Shown in pieces: positions 26,560-35,408 of a DNA stretch of 64,000 nucleotides. Each line of letters starts with the position of its first letter. The first letter of the stretch is position 1. The stretch lies in assembly GCF_000383915.1 (NCBI RefSeq), contig NZ_KB912942.1, forward strand, positions 2,773,195 through 2,837,194, given 5' to 3'. The translations under genes were made by a program, and so were the position numbers. The notes beneath the pieces are model-generated. The model did not search any database, was not told the origin of the DNA, and was given only the letters and a program-made list of their open reading frames with translations. Source of the stretch: Amycolatopsis benzoatilytica AK 16/65. Lineage in GTDB: Bacteria > Actinomycetota > Actinomycetes > Mycobacteriales > Pseudonocardiaceae.

Positions 26560-27714
26560 ATGGATCTCTTCGAACACCAAGCGCGCGACCTCTTCGCCGC
26601 GCACGGCGTGCCGGTCCCCCGCGGCCGCGTCGCCGACACTCCCGAACAGGCGCGGTCGGCGGCGGCCGAGATCGGCGGTGCCGTCGTAGTGAAGGCACAG
26701 GTCAAAACCGGCGGCCGAGGCAAGGCGGGCGGTGTCAAGATCGCCGCCTCGCCGGATGCGGCCGAGCAGGTCGCCGACGACATTCTCGGCATGGACCTCA
26801 AGGGCCACCGGGTGCAGCGCGTCCTCGTGACCGAGGCGAGCGACATCGCCGACGAGTACTACGTCTCCTATCTGCTCGACCGCGCGGACCGGACGTTCCT
26901 CGCCATGGCGTCGGCTGCCGGCGGAATGGACATCGAAGAAGTCGCCGCGACCCGGCCCGAATCGCTCGTGCGGGTGCCGGTCGACGCGCGGACCGGGATC
27001 ACCCGGGCGAAAGCCGGCGAGATCGTCGACGCGGCCCGGCTTCCCGGCGAGGTCGCGGACGTGCTGGTTCGGCTGTGGCAGGTCTTCGCGGCGGAGGACG
27101 CCACTCTGGTCGAAGTGAATCCGCTGGCGCGTACCGGTACCGGGGAGATCGTCGCGCTCGACGGCAAGGTCACCCTGGACGACAACGCCGCGTTTCGCCA
27201 TCCGGACCGGCCGGAGGACGCCGCCGGCGGCGATCCGCTGGAGCGCCAAGCCGCGGAGCAGGGCCTCAACTACGTGAAACTGCAGGGCGACATCGGCGTG
27301 ATCGGCAACGGCGCCGGACTGGTGATGTCCACTTTGGACGTCGTCGCGGCAGCCGCCCAGCAGGCGGGTGCGGCCGGTCCGGCCAACTTCCTCGACATCG
27401 GCGGCGGTGCGTCGGCCGAGGTGATGTCGGCGGGGCTCGGCGTGATTCTCGGGGATCCGGCGGTGCGGAGCGTTTTCGTGAACGTCTTCGGCGGCATCAC
27501 CGCCTGCGACGCGGTGGCCGACGGCATCGTGAAAGCGCTCGCGCTGCTGGGCGATCGCGCGACGAAGCCGCTGGTGGTGCGGCTCGACGGAAACAATGTC
27601 GCGCAGGGCCGGCAAATCCTGGCCGAGGCAGCGCATCCGCTGGTCACGGTGGTCGAAACGATGGACGACGCCGCTCGCGCAGCGGCCGAGCTGGCAGCGA
27701 CGGGGAAGGACTGA
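26560..27714 (+). CDS. sucC: Succinyl-CoA ligase (ADP-forming) beta subunit, catabolic-cluster copy
   Basis: A 384-residue ATP-grasp subunit. [39 protein letters not shown] (ATP lysine and glycine loop), [27 protein letters not shown] (metal Glu/Asn) and [17 protein letters not shown] are all SucC hallmarks. The gene begins with AGGAAGGA 7 bases ahead of ATG 26560, and sucD follows after 3 bases. Its setting among frc, a ThDP lyase and a fused ADP-forming synthetase, not near TCA genes, suggests a dedicated pair. Malate-CoA ligase (MtkAB) is an alternative specificity. Confidence 0.9.
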   Translation: MDLFEHQARDLFAAHGVPVPRGRVADTPEQARSAAAEIGGAVVVKAQVKTGGRGKAGGVKIAASPDAAEQVADDILGMDLKGHRVQRVLVTEASDIADEYYVSYLLDRADRTFLAMASAAGGMDIEEVAATRPESLVRVPVDARTGITRAKAGEIVDAARLPGEVADVLVRLWQVFAAEDATLVEVNPLARTGTGEIVALDGKVTLDDNAAFRHPDRPEDAAGGDPLERQAAEQGLNYVKLQGDIGVIGNGAGLVMSTLDVVAAAAQQAGAAGPANFLDIGGGASAEVMSAGLGVILGDPAVRSVFVNVFGGITACDAVADGIVKALALLGDRATKPLVVRLDGNNVAQGRQILAEAAHPLVTVVETMDDAARAAAELAATGKD

Positions 27715-27717
27715 CCG

Positions 27718-28602
27718 ATGGCGATCTTCCTGGACCAGAACAGCCGCATCGTCGTCTCCGGCATCACCGGAGCCGAGGGCCTCAAACACACCCGGCGGAT
27801 GCTGGCCGCGGGCACGAACGTCGTCGGCGGGGTGAACCCGCGGAAAGCGGGCCAGCTGGTGCCGGTCGACGACCGCGAGCTGCCGGTCTTCGGCAGCGTG
27901 GCCGCGGCGATGTCGGAAACCGCCGCGGACACCGTGGTCTTGTTCGTGCCGCCGCCCTTCGTCAAAGACGCCGTGATCGAGGCGGTCGACGCCGGAATCG
28001 GCCTCGCCGTCGTGATCACCGAAGGCGTTCCGGTGCACGACGCAGCCGCGTTCTGGGCGCATGCCCGAGGCAGCCGCACCCGGATCATCGGCCCGAACTG
28101 CCCGGGCATCGTCTCCCCGGGCCGCTCGAACGCGGGCATCATCCCCGCCGACATCACCGGGCCGGGCCGGATCGGGCTGGTGTCCAAGTCCGGCACGCTC
28201 ACCTACCAGCTGATGCACGAACTGCGCGACATCGGCTTCTCCAGCTGCGTCGGCATCGGCGGCGACCCGGTCATCGGCACCACGCACATCGACGCGGTCG
28301 AGGCGTTCGAAAAGGACCCGGACACCGATGTGATCGTCCTGATCGGCGAGATCGGCGGCGACGCCGAAGAACGCGCCGCGGAGTACGTGCGAGAGCAGGT
28401 CAGCAAGCCGGTCGTCGGATACGTCGCCGGGTTCACCGCGCCGGAGGGCAAGACAATGGGGCACGCGGGAGCCATCGTGTCGGGCTCGGCCGGCACCGCG
28501 ACCGCCAAGAAGGCGGCGCTCGAAGCCGCCGGAATCCGAGTCGGGCGCACGCCCAGCGAAACGGCCCGGCTGGTGCGGGAGGTGCTGACAGAGGCGGACT
28601 AG
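27718..28602 (+). CDS. sucD: Succinyl-CoA ligase alpha subunit
   Basis: A 294-residue CoA-binding subunit. The nucleotide-binding fold carries [44 protein letters not shown] and [12 protein letters not shown]. The phosphorylated His is His249 in [10 protein letters not shown]. The length matches normal SucD (about 290). It pairs with the sucC gene 3 bases upstream to form the alpha2beta2 or alpha-beta enzyme, which acts in the cytoplasm. The EVLTEAD C-terminus is complete. A second sucCD set for the TCA cycle is expected elsewhere in the genome. Confidence 0.92.
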   Translation: MAIFLDQNSRIVVSGITGAEGLKHTRRMLAAGTNVVGGVNPRKAGQLVPVDDRELPVFGSVAAAMSETAADTVVLFVPPPFVKDAVIEAVDAGIGLAVVITEGVPVHDAAAFWAHARGSRTRIIGPNCPGIVSPGRSNAGIIPADITGPGRIGLVSKSGTLTYQLMHELRDIGFSSCVGIGGDPVIGTTHIDAVEAFEKDPDTDVIVLIGEIGGDAEERAAEYVREQVSKPVVGYVAGFTAPEGKTMGHAGAIVSGSAGTATAKKAALEAAGIRVGRTPSETARLVREVLTEAD

Positions 28603-28659
28603 CGGCCGCGACTCTGCCACTGGGAAATCCTCGAAGAACGGTGCCACTCAGGAGGACGG

Positions 28660-29517
28660 ATGGACCTGCGGCAGCTGGAAACCGTGATCGCGGTGGCCGA
28701 GGAGGGCGGTTTCACCGCTGCCGCGCAACGGCTGCACACGGGACAGTCGACAGTGTCCACCGTGGTCCGCGCGCTGGAACGCGACCTCGGCGTCGAGCTG
28801 TTCGAACGCACCACCCACCGGGTTTCGCTCACCCCGGCGGGCAAGGCGTTCCTGCCGGCCGCCCGGACCGCGCTGGAAGCGGCCGACCTGGCGCGGGCCA
28901 CTGTGGACCGAGCGAGGTGGGAAATCGCCGGCGAGGTGCGGATCGGCGTCATGCCCGGGGCGTGGCCCGAGCCGCACCGCGCGCTCAGCACGTTGCGCCG
29001 CGATCACCCGGGCGTCCGGGTGCAGGTGCGGTCGGCGCCGCCGGGACGGCTGCGATCTGCCGTTCTCGAATCCGCGGTGGACGTCCTGGTGGCGGTGTCC
29101 GGCAGCGTCACCGGCGACGGGCTGGTGAGCCGGCCGCTCGGGCGCGAAGACATGGTCTTGCTCAGCTCGACGGGACAGCGCGCGGCCGATCGCCCGGTGC
29201 CTGCGGCGGAAGCCGCGCGCGCCGCGGTGATCGATTTCGCACCGGGGTGGGCGATCCGGGAAGCCACCGACCGCGCTTTTCGCGCCGCCCGGGTGCGCCG
29301 GACCGTGCTGCACGAGGTCACCGACGTCGCGGCGGCGGCCGAGCTGGTCCGGCACGACCTGGGCGCCTGCGTGCTGCCCGCCTCGGCGGCGGCGAAGTTT
29401 CCTGACCTCACCGGACGCCGGTTCGCCCACGGCGGTCCGGCCTGGGAGATCGAGGCGACCCATGCGGCCGGAGACCCGGCACCGGCGGTAGCCGCGCTAT
29501 TGCGCTGTCTGGGCTGA
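28660..29517 (+). CDS. LysR-family transcriptional regulator
   Basis: A 285-residue LTTR. The HTH covers residues 1-60 (MDLRQLETVIAVAEEGGFTAAAQRLHTGQSTVSTVVRALERDLG in parts, then LFERTTHRVSLTPAG), followed by a periplasmic-binding-protein-like effector domain (about 90-280: VRIGVMPGAWPEPHRALSTL). AGGAGG lies just before ATG 28660. It is 57 bases downstream of sucD on the same strand, so it may be co-transcribed with sucCD and feed back on the island. Effector unknown. Confidence 0.88.
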   Translation: MDLRQLETVIAVAEEGGFTAAAQRLHTGQSTVSTVVRALERDLGVELFERTTHRVSLTPAGKAFLPAARTALEAADLARATVDRARWEIAGEVRIGVMPGAWPEPHRALSTLRRDHPGVRVQVRSAPPGRLRSAVLESAVDVLVAVSGSVTGDGLVSRPLGREDMVLLSSTGQRAADRPVPAAEAARAAVIDFAPGWAIREATDRAFRAARVRRTVLHEVTDVAAAAELVRHDLGACVLPASAAAKFPDLTGRRFAHGGPAWEIEATHAAGDPAPAVAALLRCLG

Positions 29518-29915
29518 GGCCCGGCGGCGCTCCCGCGGCCGGGAAAGACATGCTGGCCGCACCGCGGCGGAGTCCGGTTCAGGCGACGTCGGCTGCCCCG
29601 CGATCGCGACACGCGAGCGGCTCGCCGTCGTCCGTCCGGGCGGTTGCGTCCTGATAGTCTCCTCGCTTTGCCAGACTACGGAGGATCTGCCCGCTCTCGG
29701 ACCCTGTCAGCATTCGCCACCCGATGGACCTCCGTCGCCCGCGCACCCGAACCGGCTTGCCCGGGCTTCCCGAACCCCGCTCTGAGACCCGCGACCGCCG
29801 CCCGCGGAGTCCCCCGGAACGGGCAGAACGGAACCGTTCAGCGGAACCGGCCGGAATGCTGGCCCGCGTCCGAACCGCCGGGCGATTCCCGGAACAGACG
29901 ACAGGAGTTGTGCCC
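29518..29915. other. Intergenic region upstream of the Rhs toxin gene
   Basis: About 400 bases with no convincing gene on either strand. An immunity gene was looked for here and not found. Open frames show antisense-type composition (Arg/Pro/Ser) and no start with a ribosome site. The region should contain the Rhs promoter. The relatively AT-rich stretch near 29655-29680 is a candidate. Confidence 0.5.
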
Positions 29916-32900
29916 GTGTCCAACCCGTTGGTGGCGGACAAGAAGGACTCGACCACAGCCTTCTCCGGAATCACCATTCTGGAGAGCGGCCAGGCCATCA
30001 AGGACGGCATCGAGTCCGGCAACTGGGCCTCGGTCGCGATGGGCGCCGTGGGCGCCGGGATGGACGCCATCGGGATCGCGATGGACCCGTTCGGGTCGAT
30101 CCTGGCCGCCGGCGTGGGCTGGCTGATGGAGCACGTCGGGCCGCTCAAGGAGGCGCTCAACTCGCTCACCGGCGACCCGGACCAGATCGCGGCGTGCGCG
30201 GAGACCTGGAAGAACGTCGCGAAGGAAGTCGGGGACGTCTCGGCCGAACTGGCGAACCAGGTCAAGACCGACCTGCAGTCCTGGACCGGCACCGCCGCGG
30301 ACGCCTACCGCAAGCAGGCCGAGGACATGGCGAAGACGCTGGAAGGCGCCAGCAAGGCGTGCGAGGGCGCGTCGAAAGGCGTGAAGACCGGCGGCGAGGT
30401 CGTCGGCGCGGTGCGGATGCTGGTGCGGGACATCATCGCCCAGGTCGTCGGGCACATGATCTCCTGGGCGCTGCAGGTGCTGTTCACCCTCGGCATCGGG
30501 CTGACCTGGGTGGTTCCGCAGGTGGTCAATCTGGTGGCCAAGACCGCCAAGCAGATCGCCGAACTCTGCAAGAACCTGATCAAGGCGATCAAGTCGCTGG
30601 GCAAGCTGCTGGGCGAGGCGGGCAAGCTGTTCGCCGACGCCGCGAAGTCCCTGAAGAACCTCAAGTCCGGGCCGAAGGGCCCGAAGCCCAATCCGGGCAA
30701 GATCGACACGATGCACCCGTCCGGAGCCAAGGGCGGCGACGCGCCGCACGGCGGAGACGGCACGACGCCGTCCGGGGCGAAGGACCACCCGTCCGGCGGC
30801 AAGGACCATCCGCCCGCCAACGAGCACAAGGGCGGCGACGGCCCGGACTCGACCGGCGGCAAGGACGGCGACGGAACCACGGCGTCGGGCGCCGGCGGCA
30901 AGACCGGCGAGCGCGGCGGTCCCGACGGCCCGGGCACCCGCGACGGCGACAACTCGATCAAGAAGAACAACCAGCCGCCGGAGGAGAACTCCACCCCGGG
31001 CGAATGCCGTCCCGGCAGCGGCGACCCGATCGACATGACCACCGGCCGGATGATGCTGCCCGAGACCGATGTGGTGCTCGCCGGCGCGCTGCCGCTGGTG
31101 CTGACCCGCATGCACTTCTCCACCTACCGCGCCGGGTTCCGGTTCGGCCGCAGCTGGGCGTCCACTCTGGACCAGCGGCTCGAGATCGAGGACGGCGAGA
31201 TCGGCTTCGCCGCCGAGGACGGCACCTTCCTGGTCTACCCGGCGACCGGCGATCCAGTGCTCCCGGTCAGCGGTCCGCACTGGCCGCTCAAGCGCTCGCC
31301 CGAGGGCGGTTACGTCATCGAGCAGCCGGACCTGGAGCGAATGCTGTACTTCGCGCCGGACGGCAACGGACGGCTGCCGCTGACGGCGATCTTCGACAAC
31401 GACGGGCACCGGATCCACTTCTGCCACGACGAGGCGGGCGTGCTCGCCGAGATCCGGCACTCCGGCGGCACCCGCATCGGCGTGGAGACCTTCGAGGGCC
31501 TCGTCACCGCGCTCACGCTGCTCGGCGAATCGGACCAAGACGAGCGGACCGAGCTGGTCCGCTACCGCTACGACCGCGACCTGCGGCTGACCGACGTGAC
31601 GAACTCGTCTGGCCAGTCGATGCGCTACGGCTACGACGAACTGGGCCGCGTCGTGCGCTGGACCGACCGCAACGGCCGCTCCTACGAGTTCGTCTACGAC
31701 GAGCACAGCCGCTGCGTCTCGGGGACGGGAGCCGACGGCCACCTGTCCTACACCTTCGCCTACGACCGCGAGGCGCGGGTCAACACCGCGACCGATTCGC
31801 TGGGCAACACCACCGAATTCCACCTGAACGCCGACTTCCAGCTTGTGCGCGAGGTGAGCCCGCTCGGCGGCGTCACGCTCTTCGAGTGGGACCGCTTCGA
31901 CCGGATGGTCGCGCGGACCGACGAACTGGGCCGTACCACGCGGTGGGAGTACGACGAGCAGGGCGACCTGGTGGCGCACACGTTCCCGGACGGCGCCCGC
32001 CGCCTGTTCGAATACTCCGAGCACCGGCTGGTGTCCACTGTGGAACCGGACGGTGCCGTGTGGCGCCGGGAATACGACGAAGACGGCCGCCTGGCCGCGA
32101 TCCACGGCCCGCTCGGCGCGACCCTGCGCTACGTCGTCGGCGAGGACGGCGCGGTGCGCGAGGTCGTCGACGAGCTGGGCAACCGCACGCACATCGAATC
32201 CGACTCCTTCGGCAGGCCCGTCGCGATCACCGACCCGCTGGGCGCCACGAGGCGCACCGCCTACGACGCGCTGGGCCGGATCGCCGCCGAGACCGACGAG
32301 CTCGGCGGCACCTACGAGTACGCGTGGACCGTCGAGGGCGCCGGCTGGCGGCGGACCGCGCCGGACGGGTCCGTGCAGCGCCGGGTCTACGACGGCGAGG
32401 GCAACGTGCGCGAGGAGGTCGACGAGCTGGGCGGAACCACCCGTGTCGACTACGGCGCGTTCGACCTGCCGGTCACCCAGATCATGCCGGACGGCAGCCG
32501 CTTGCGCGTCGAGTACGACGCCGAGCTCCGGATGACTGCCGCCACCAACGGCGAGGGCCGGACCTGGCGGTTCGAGTACGACGGCGAAGGACGGAAGGTC
32601 CGCGAAGTCGACTTCGACGGGCGGGTGCTGACCTACGCCTACGACGCCGCGGGACAGCTCGTCGCGCGCACCAACGCGCTCGGCGAGGTCACCGCCTACG
32701 CCTACGACCTGCGGGGCAATCTCGTCGAGAAGCGCACTGCCGACGACGTCAGCAGCTACTCCTACGACGCGGCCGGCCGCCTGGTGCGCGCCGTGAACAG
32801 CAGTGCCGACGTGTCGTTCGCGCACGACCCGCTCGGCCGGGTCGTGTCCGAGACCTGCAACGGCACGACGGTCGCCACCGGCTACGACCTCGCCGGCAAT

Positions 32901-34502
32901 CTCCTGAGCCGGCGGACTCCGGCCGGAGTGGAAAGCCGCTGGGACTACGACGGCCGGGGCAGGCCCACCGCGTTGGCGGCGGGCCCGCGAGCGCTCCGGT
33001 TCCGCCACGACGCGGCGGGCCGGGAGATCTGGCGCGGGTTCGGCGCCGCCGAGCTGACGCAGGAATGGGACCCGCGCCACCGGTTGCGCAGCCAGACCGT
33101 CGCCACTGGGCCGGATTCCGTCGCGCAGCGCCGCGGGTACGAATTCCGGGCCGACAACGCCATTTCCGCGGTCGAGGAGCTGGTGGGCGGCCGGCGCGAG
33201 TTCGCGCTCGACCGGATGGGCCGCGTCGTCGGCGTGCGCGGCCCGGGCGATCCGGAGCAGTACCGGTACGACCGGACCGGGACGGTGACGCTGCCGCGTC
33301 AGCGAGCCGGCCAGTTCGACGCGCAGGGACGGCTCGTGCACCGCGAGGGCTGGACGTACCGCTGGAACGGCGAAGACCGGCTCGTCGGCGTCACCACCCC
33401 GGCCGGGCAGCAGTGGCGATACCACTACGACGCGCTCGGCCGCCGGGTCGCGAAGCAGCGCCTCGAAGGCGAAACGGTCGTGTCCGAGACCCGCTTCGTG
33501 TGGAGCGGCGACCTGCTCGTGGAGCAGATCGAGTCCACCCCGGCGGGCCGGACGCGCAGCACGACCTGGGAGTGGCATCCGGGCGACGAAACCCCGGTGG
33601 CGCAGACCGATCGCGCGTACGACGGGGCCGCGTGCGTCGACGAGCGCTTCCACGCGATCGTCGCGGACTTCCTGGGAGCGCCGGCGGAACTCGTCGACGA
33701 GGCCGGGCAGATCGCCTGGCGCCGCGACGAAACGCTGTGGGGCGCGCCCCGCACCGTGCAATCCGGCCCGTCGACGCCGTTGCGGTTCCCCGGCCAGTAC
33801 CTCGACGCCGAGACCGGCCTGCACTACAACCGCCACCGCTACTACGACCCGGGCAGCGCCTCCTACCTCAGCGCCGACCCGACCGGGCTCGACGGCGGGC
33901 TGGACACGCACGCGTACGTGCCGAACCCGCTCACCTGGAGCGACCCGTTCGGCCTCAAGGGCGGCTGCAAGGACCCGCTCAAGCTGAAGGGCAACGAGAA
34001 GAAGGGGCAGACCGGCACCTCGAAGCAGGGCCTGCGCTACGGCAAGATGGAAGGCAAGAACGGCGAGAAGAGCCGGGTCGACCACGTCGACCTGCACACC
34101 GACATGGTCCCGGGCAAGAGCGAGCACGGCATTTTCGGCACGCCCAACGGAAACCCGTGGACCAAGGAGAAGGTCGTCAAGGTGACCGACAACGCCTGGG
34201 CGAAGGTCAAGAACGGCGACAAGGGCATCACGAAGGAAGTCCAGGGCGACCGCACGGTCTACACGGTCCCGATGGACAAGAAGGTCGGGTTCATCGACGA
34301 GCGGATCCCGGAGCGCGGGCCGTTCGACCACAGCACCGGCAAGGCGGACATCGTCCGGGACCGGCAGGGCAACATCGTCTACCAGCGGGACGCGAACGGG
34401 AACTACGTCCGGGAACGGTTCGACCTCGACCACCTCAAGATCGTGGTCGACAAGAACAACAACATCGTCACCTCGTTCCCGGACCGCATCCGCGAGTACT
34501 GA
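29916..34502 (+). CDS. Rhs/YD-repeat polymorphic toxin with WXG100-like N-terminus
   Basis: A 1528-residue secreted toxin. Residues 1-135 form a helical WXG100-like region (W123-T-G125 in QSWTGTAADAY), followed by hydrophobic helices (about 165-200) and a Gly/Pro/Lys linker (about 245-365). Next are DUF6531 (GDPIDMTTGRMMLPETDVVL, about 370), some twenty YD repeats (about 540-1280) and the Rhs core-end (FPGQYLDAETGLHYNRHRYYDP ... DPTGLDGG, about 1290-1340). The last 180 residues after DPFGLKG are the variable toxin. It is Lys-rich and ends LDHLKIVVDKNNNIVTSFPD, a pattern like BECR-fold RNases. GTG 29916 has GGAG 8 bases upstream. No immunity gene adjoins it. Type VII export is inferred. Confidence 0.88.
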   Translation: MSNPLVADKKDSTTAFSGITILESGQAIKDGIESGNWASVAMGAVGAGMDAIGIAMDPFGSILAAGVGWLMEHVGPLKEALNSLTGDPDQIAACAETWKNVAKEVGDVSAELANQVKTDLQSWTGTAADAYRKQAEDMAKTLEGASKACEGASKGVKTGGEVVGAVRMLVRDIIAQVVGHMISWALQVLFTLGIGLTWVVPQVVNLVAKTAKQIAELCKNLIKAIKSLGKLLGEAGKLFADAAKSLKNLKSGPKGPKPNPGKIDTMHPSGAKGGDAPHGGDGTTPSGAKDHPSGGKDHPPANEHKGGDGPDSTGGKDGDGTTASGAGGKTGERGGPDGPGTRDGDNSIKKNNQPPEENSTPGECRPGSGDPIDMTTGRMMLPETDVVLAGALPLVLTRMHFSTYRAGFRFGRSWASTLDQRLEIEDGEIGFAAEDGTFLVYPATGDPVLPVSGPHWPLKRSPEGGYVIEQPDLERMLYFAPDGNGRLPLTAIFDNDGHRIHFCHDEAGVLAEIRHSGGTRIGVETFEGLVTALTLLGESDQDERTELVRYRYDRDLRLTDVTNSSGQSMRYGYDELGRVVRWTDRNGRSYEFVYDEHSRCVSGTGADGHLSYTFAYDREARVNTATDSLGNTTEFHLNADFQLVREVSPLGGVTLFEWDRFDRMVARTDELGRTTRWEYDEQGDLVAHTFPDGARRLFEYSEHRLVSTVEPDGAVWRREYDEDGRLAAIHGPLGATLRYVVGEDGAVREVVDELGNRTHIESDSFGRPVAITDPLGATRRTAYDALGRIAAETDELGGTYEYAWTVEGAGWRRTAPDGSVQRRVYDGEGNVREEVDELGGTTRVDYGAFDLPVTQIMPDGSRLRVEYDAELRMTAATNGEGRTWRFEYDGEGRKVREVDFDGRVLTYAYDAAGQLVARTNALGEVTAYAYDLRGNLVEKRTADDVSSYSYDAAGRLVRAVNSSADVSFAHDPLGRVVSETCNGTTVATGYDLAGNLLSRRTPAGVESRWDYDGRGRPTALAAGPRALRFRHDAAGREIWRGFGAAELTQEWDPRHRLRSQTVATGPDSVAQRRGYEFRADNAISAVEELVGGRREFALDRMGRVVGVRGPGDPEQYRYDRTGTVTLPRQRAGQFDAQGRLVHREGWTYRWNGEDRLVGVTTPAGQQWRYHYDALGRRVAKQRLEGETVVSETRFVWSGDLLVEQIESTPAGRTRSTTWEWHPGDETPVAQTDRAYDGAACVDERFHAIVADFLGAPAELVDEAGQIAWRRDETLWGAPRTVQSGPSTPLRFPGQYLDAETGLHYNRHRYYDPGSASYLSADPTGLDGGLDTHAYVPNPLTWSDPFGLKGGCKDPLKLKGNEKKGQTGTSKQGLRYGKMEGKNGEKSRVDHVDLHTDMVPGKSEHGIFGTPNGNPWTKEKVVKVTDNAWAKVKNGDKGITKEVQGDRTVYTVPMDKKVGFIDERIPERGPFDHSTGKADIVRDRQGNIVYQRDANGNYVRERFDLDHLKIVVDKNNNIVTSFPDRIREY

Positions 34503-34504
34503 GG

Positions 34505-34550
34505 CCGAACCGGCCGGCGGGCTTGACGAACGGCCCGCCGGCCGGTTCGG
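34505..34550 (+). terminator. Perfect 18-bp hairpin right after the Rhs stop
   Basis: CCGAACCGGCCGGCGGGC (34505-34522) is fully complementary to 34533-34550 around a 10-base loop, 2 bases after the stop. There is no T-run. It ends only 7 bases before the AraC-type start, so it leaves no room for an ordinary promoter. Confidence 0.75.
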
Positions 34551-34557
34551 TACGAAG

Positions 34558-35385
34558 ATGGTCGAGTACCTCGAACGTCCGCCGCTGCCGGAACTGGCCG
34601 GCGTCGTTCGCACGGTCTGGCTGCAGCGCACCGGGGGCGAGCCCTACGTGCAACGGCATCTGCCGACCGGCGGCGTCGAAATCCATTGGCCGGTCGGGGG
34701 CGCTCCGCGGCTGCTCGGGCCGTTGACCGCGCCCCAGGTCGAGGTCATCCCGCCGGATACGACCATCGTCGGGGTCCGGTTCCGGCCGGGGGCGGCTCCG
34801 CCGTTGCCCGCCGGGCTGGACGAACTCGCCGATCAGCACCTCGGGCTTGCCCAGCTGTGGGCAGCGGACCCGGTCGAGGAAGCCGTCGCGCTCGCGCGAA
34901 CGCCCGCCGAAGCGCTGACGGCGCTCCAGCGGCACCTCGTCCGCGAGTTTCGCCGGGCGGGTGGTCCGGACCGGCTGGTCGGCGAAGCGGTGCAGGTGCT
35001 GATGCCGTGGCACCCGCTCGGGGTCGACGCGGTGGCGGAGCATCTGTCGCTTTCGGTCAGCCAGCTCCGGCGGCGGTGCCTGCACGCGGTGGGGATGAGC
35101 CCGAAAGTCCTTCAGCGGACCTTGCGGTTCCAGGGCTTTCTGGCGCTGGCGCAGTCCGGTGCCGTCGCGTCCGGACGTCGCGGCGCCGACGGCACCGCCG
35201 GGCTGGCGATCGACGCCGGGTACGCCGACCAAGCGCACCTGAGCCGAGAGTGCCTCCGGCTGACCGGGCTGACCCCGAGCCGCCTACTCGGCGGCGATCT
35301 CGACCGGTGCGCGTGCGGCCACGACCATTTCGCGTCCTACGCCCCGTTCCTCGCCGGCCGGCGACGGCCGCCGCCGCGCCGCTGA
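34558..35385 (+). CDS. AraC-family transcriptional regulator
   Basis: A 275-residue regulator. A DUF6597-type N-terminal cupin-like region (residues 1-120: LPELAGVVRTVWLQ, HLPTGGVEIHWPVGG, IVGVRFRPGAAPPLPAG) precedes the double HTH (about 165-255: LGVDAVAEHLSLSVSQLRRRCLHAVGMSPKVLQRTLRFQ, then DAGYADQAHLSRECLRLTGLTPSRLL in parts). The tail CACGHDHFASYAPF has two Cys and two His. It follows the Rhs gene closely but it is not an immunity protein. It may depend on read-through of the hairpin at 34505-34550. Targets unknown. Confidence 0.88.
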   Translation: MVEYLERPPLPELAGVVRTVWLQRTGGEPYVQRHLPTGGVEIHWPVGGAPRLLGPLTAPQVEVIPPDTTIVGVRFRPGAAPPLPAGLDELADQHLGLAQLWAADPVEEAVALARTPAEALTALQRHLVREFRRAGGPDRLVGEAVQVLMPWHPLGVDAVAEHLSLSVSQLRRRCLHAVGMSPKVLQRTLRFQGFLALAQSGAVASGRRGADGTAGLAIDAGYADQAHLSRECLRLTGLTPSRLLGGDLDRCACGHDHFASYAPFLAGRRRPPPRR

Positions 35386-35408
35386 CCCGTTCGGCGCAAG
35401 CGAACCGG

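Noticed and set aside
29838..34631. Very long open frame antisense to the Rhs gene (about 1600 codons), and another of about 1500 codons in a second plus frame
   Set aside because: Both are shadows caused by the high GC and regular codon use of the YD repeats. They have no domain, no start signal, and residue composition typical of non-coding frames.
34558..35385. AraC-type gene as Rhs immunity protein
   Set aside because: It has a complete double-HTH AraC domain and a cupin-like sensor region. This is not an immunity fold.
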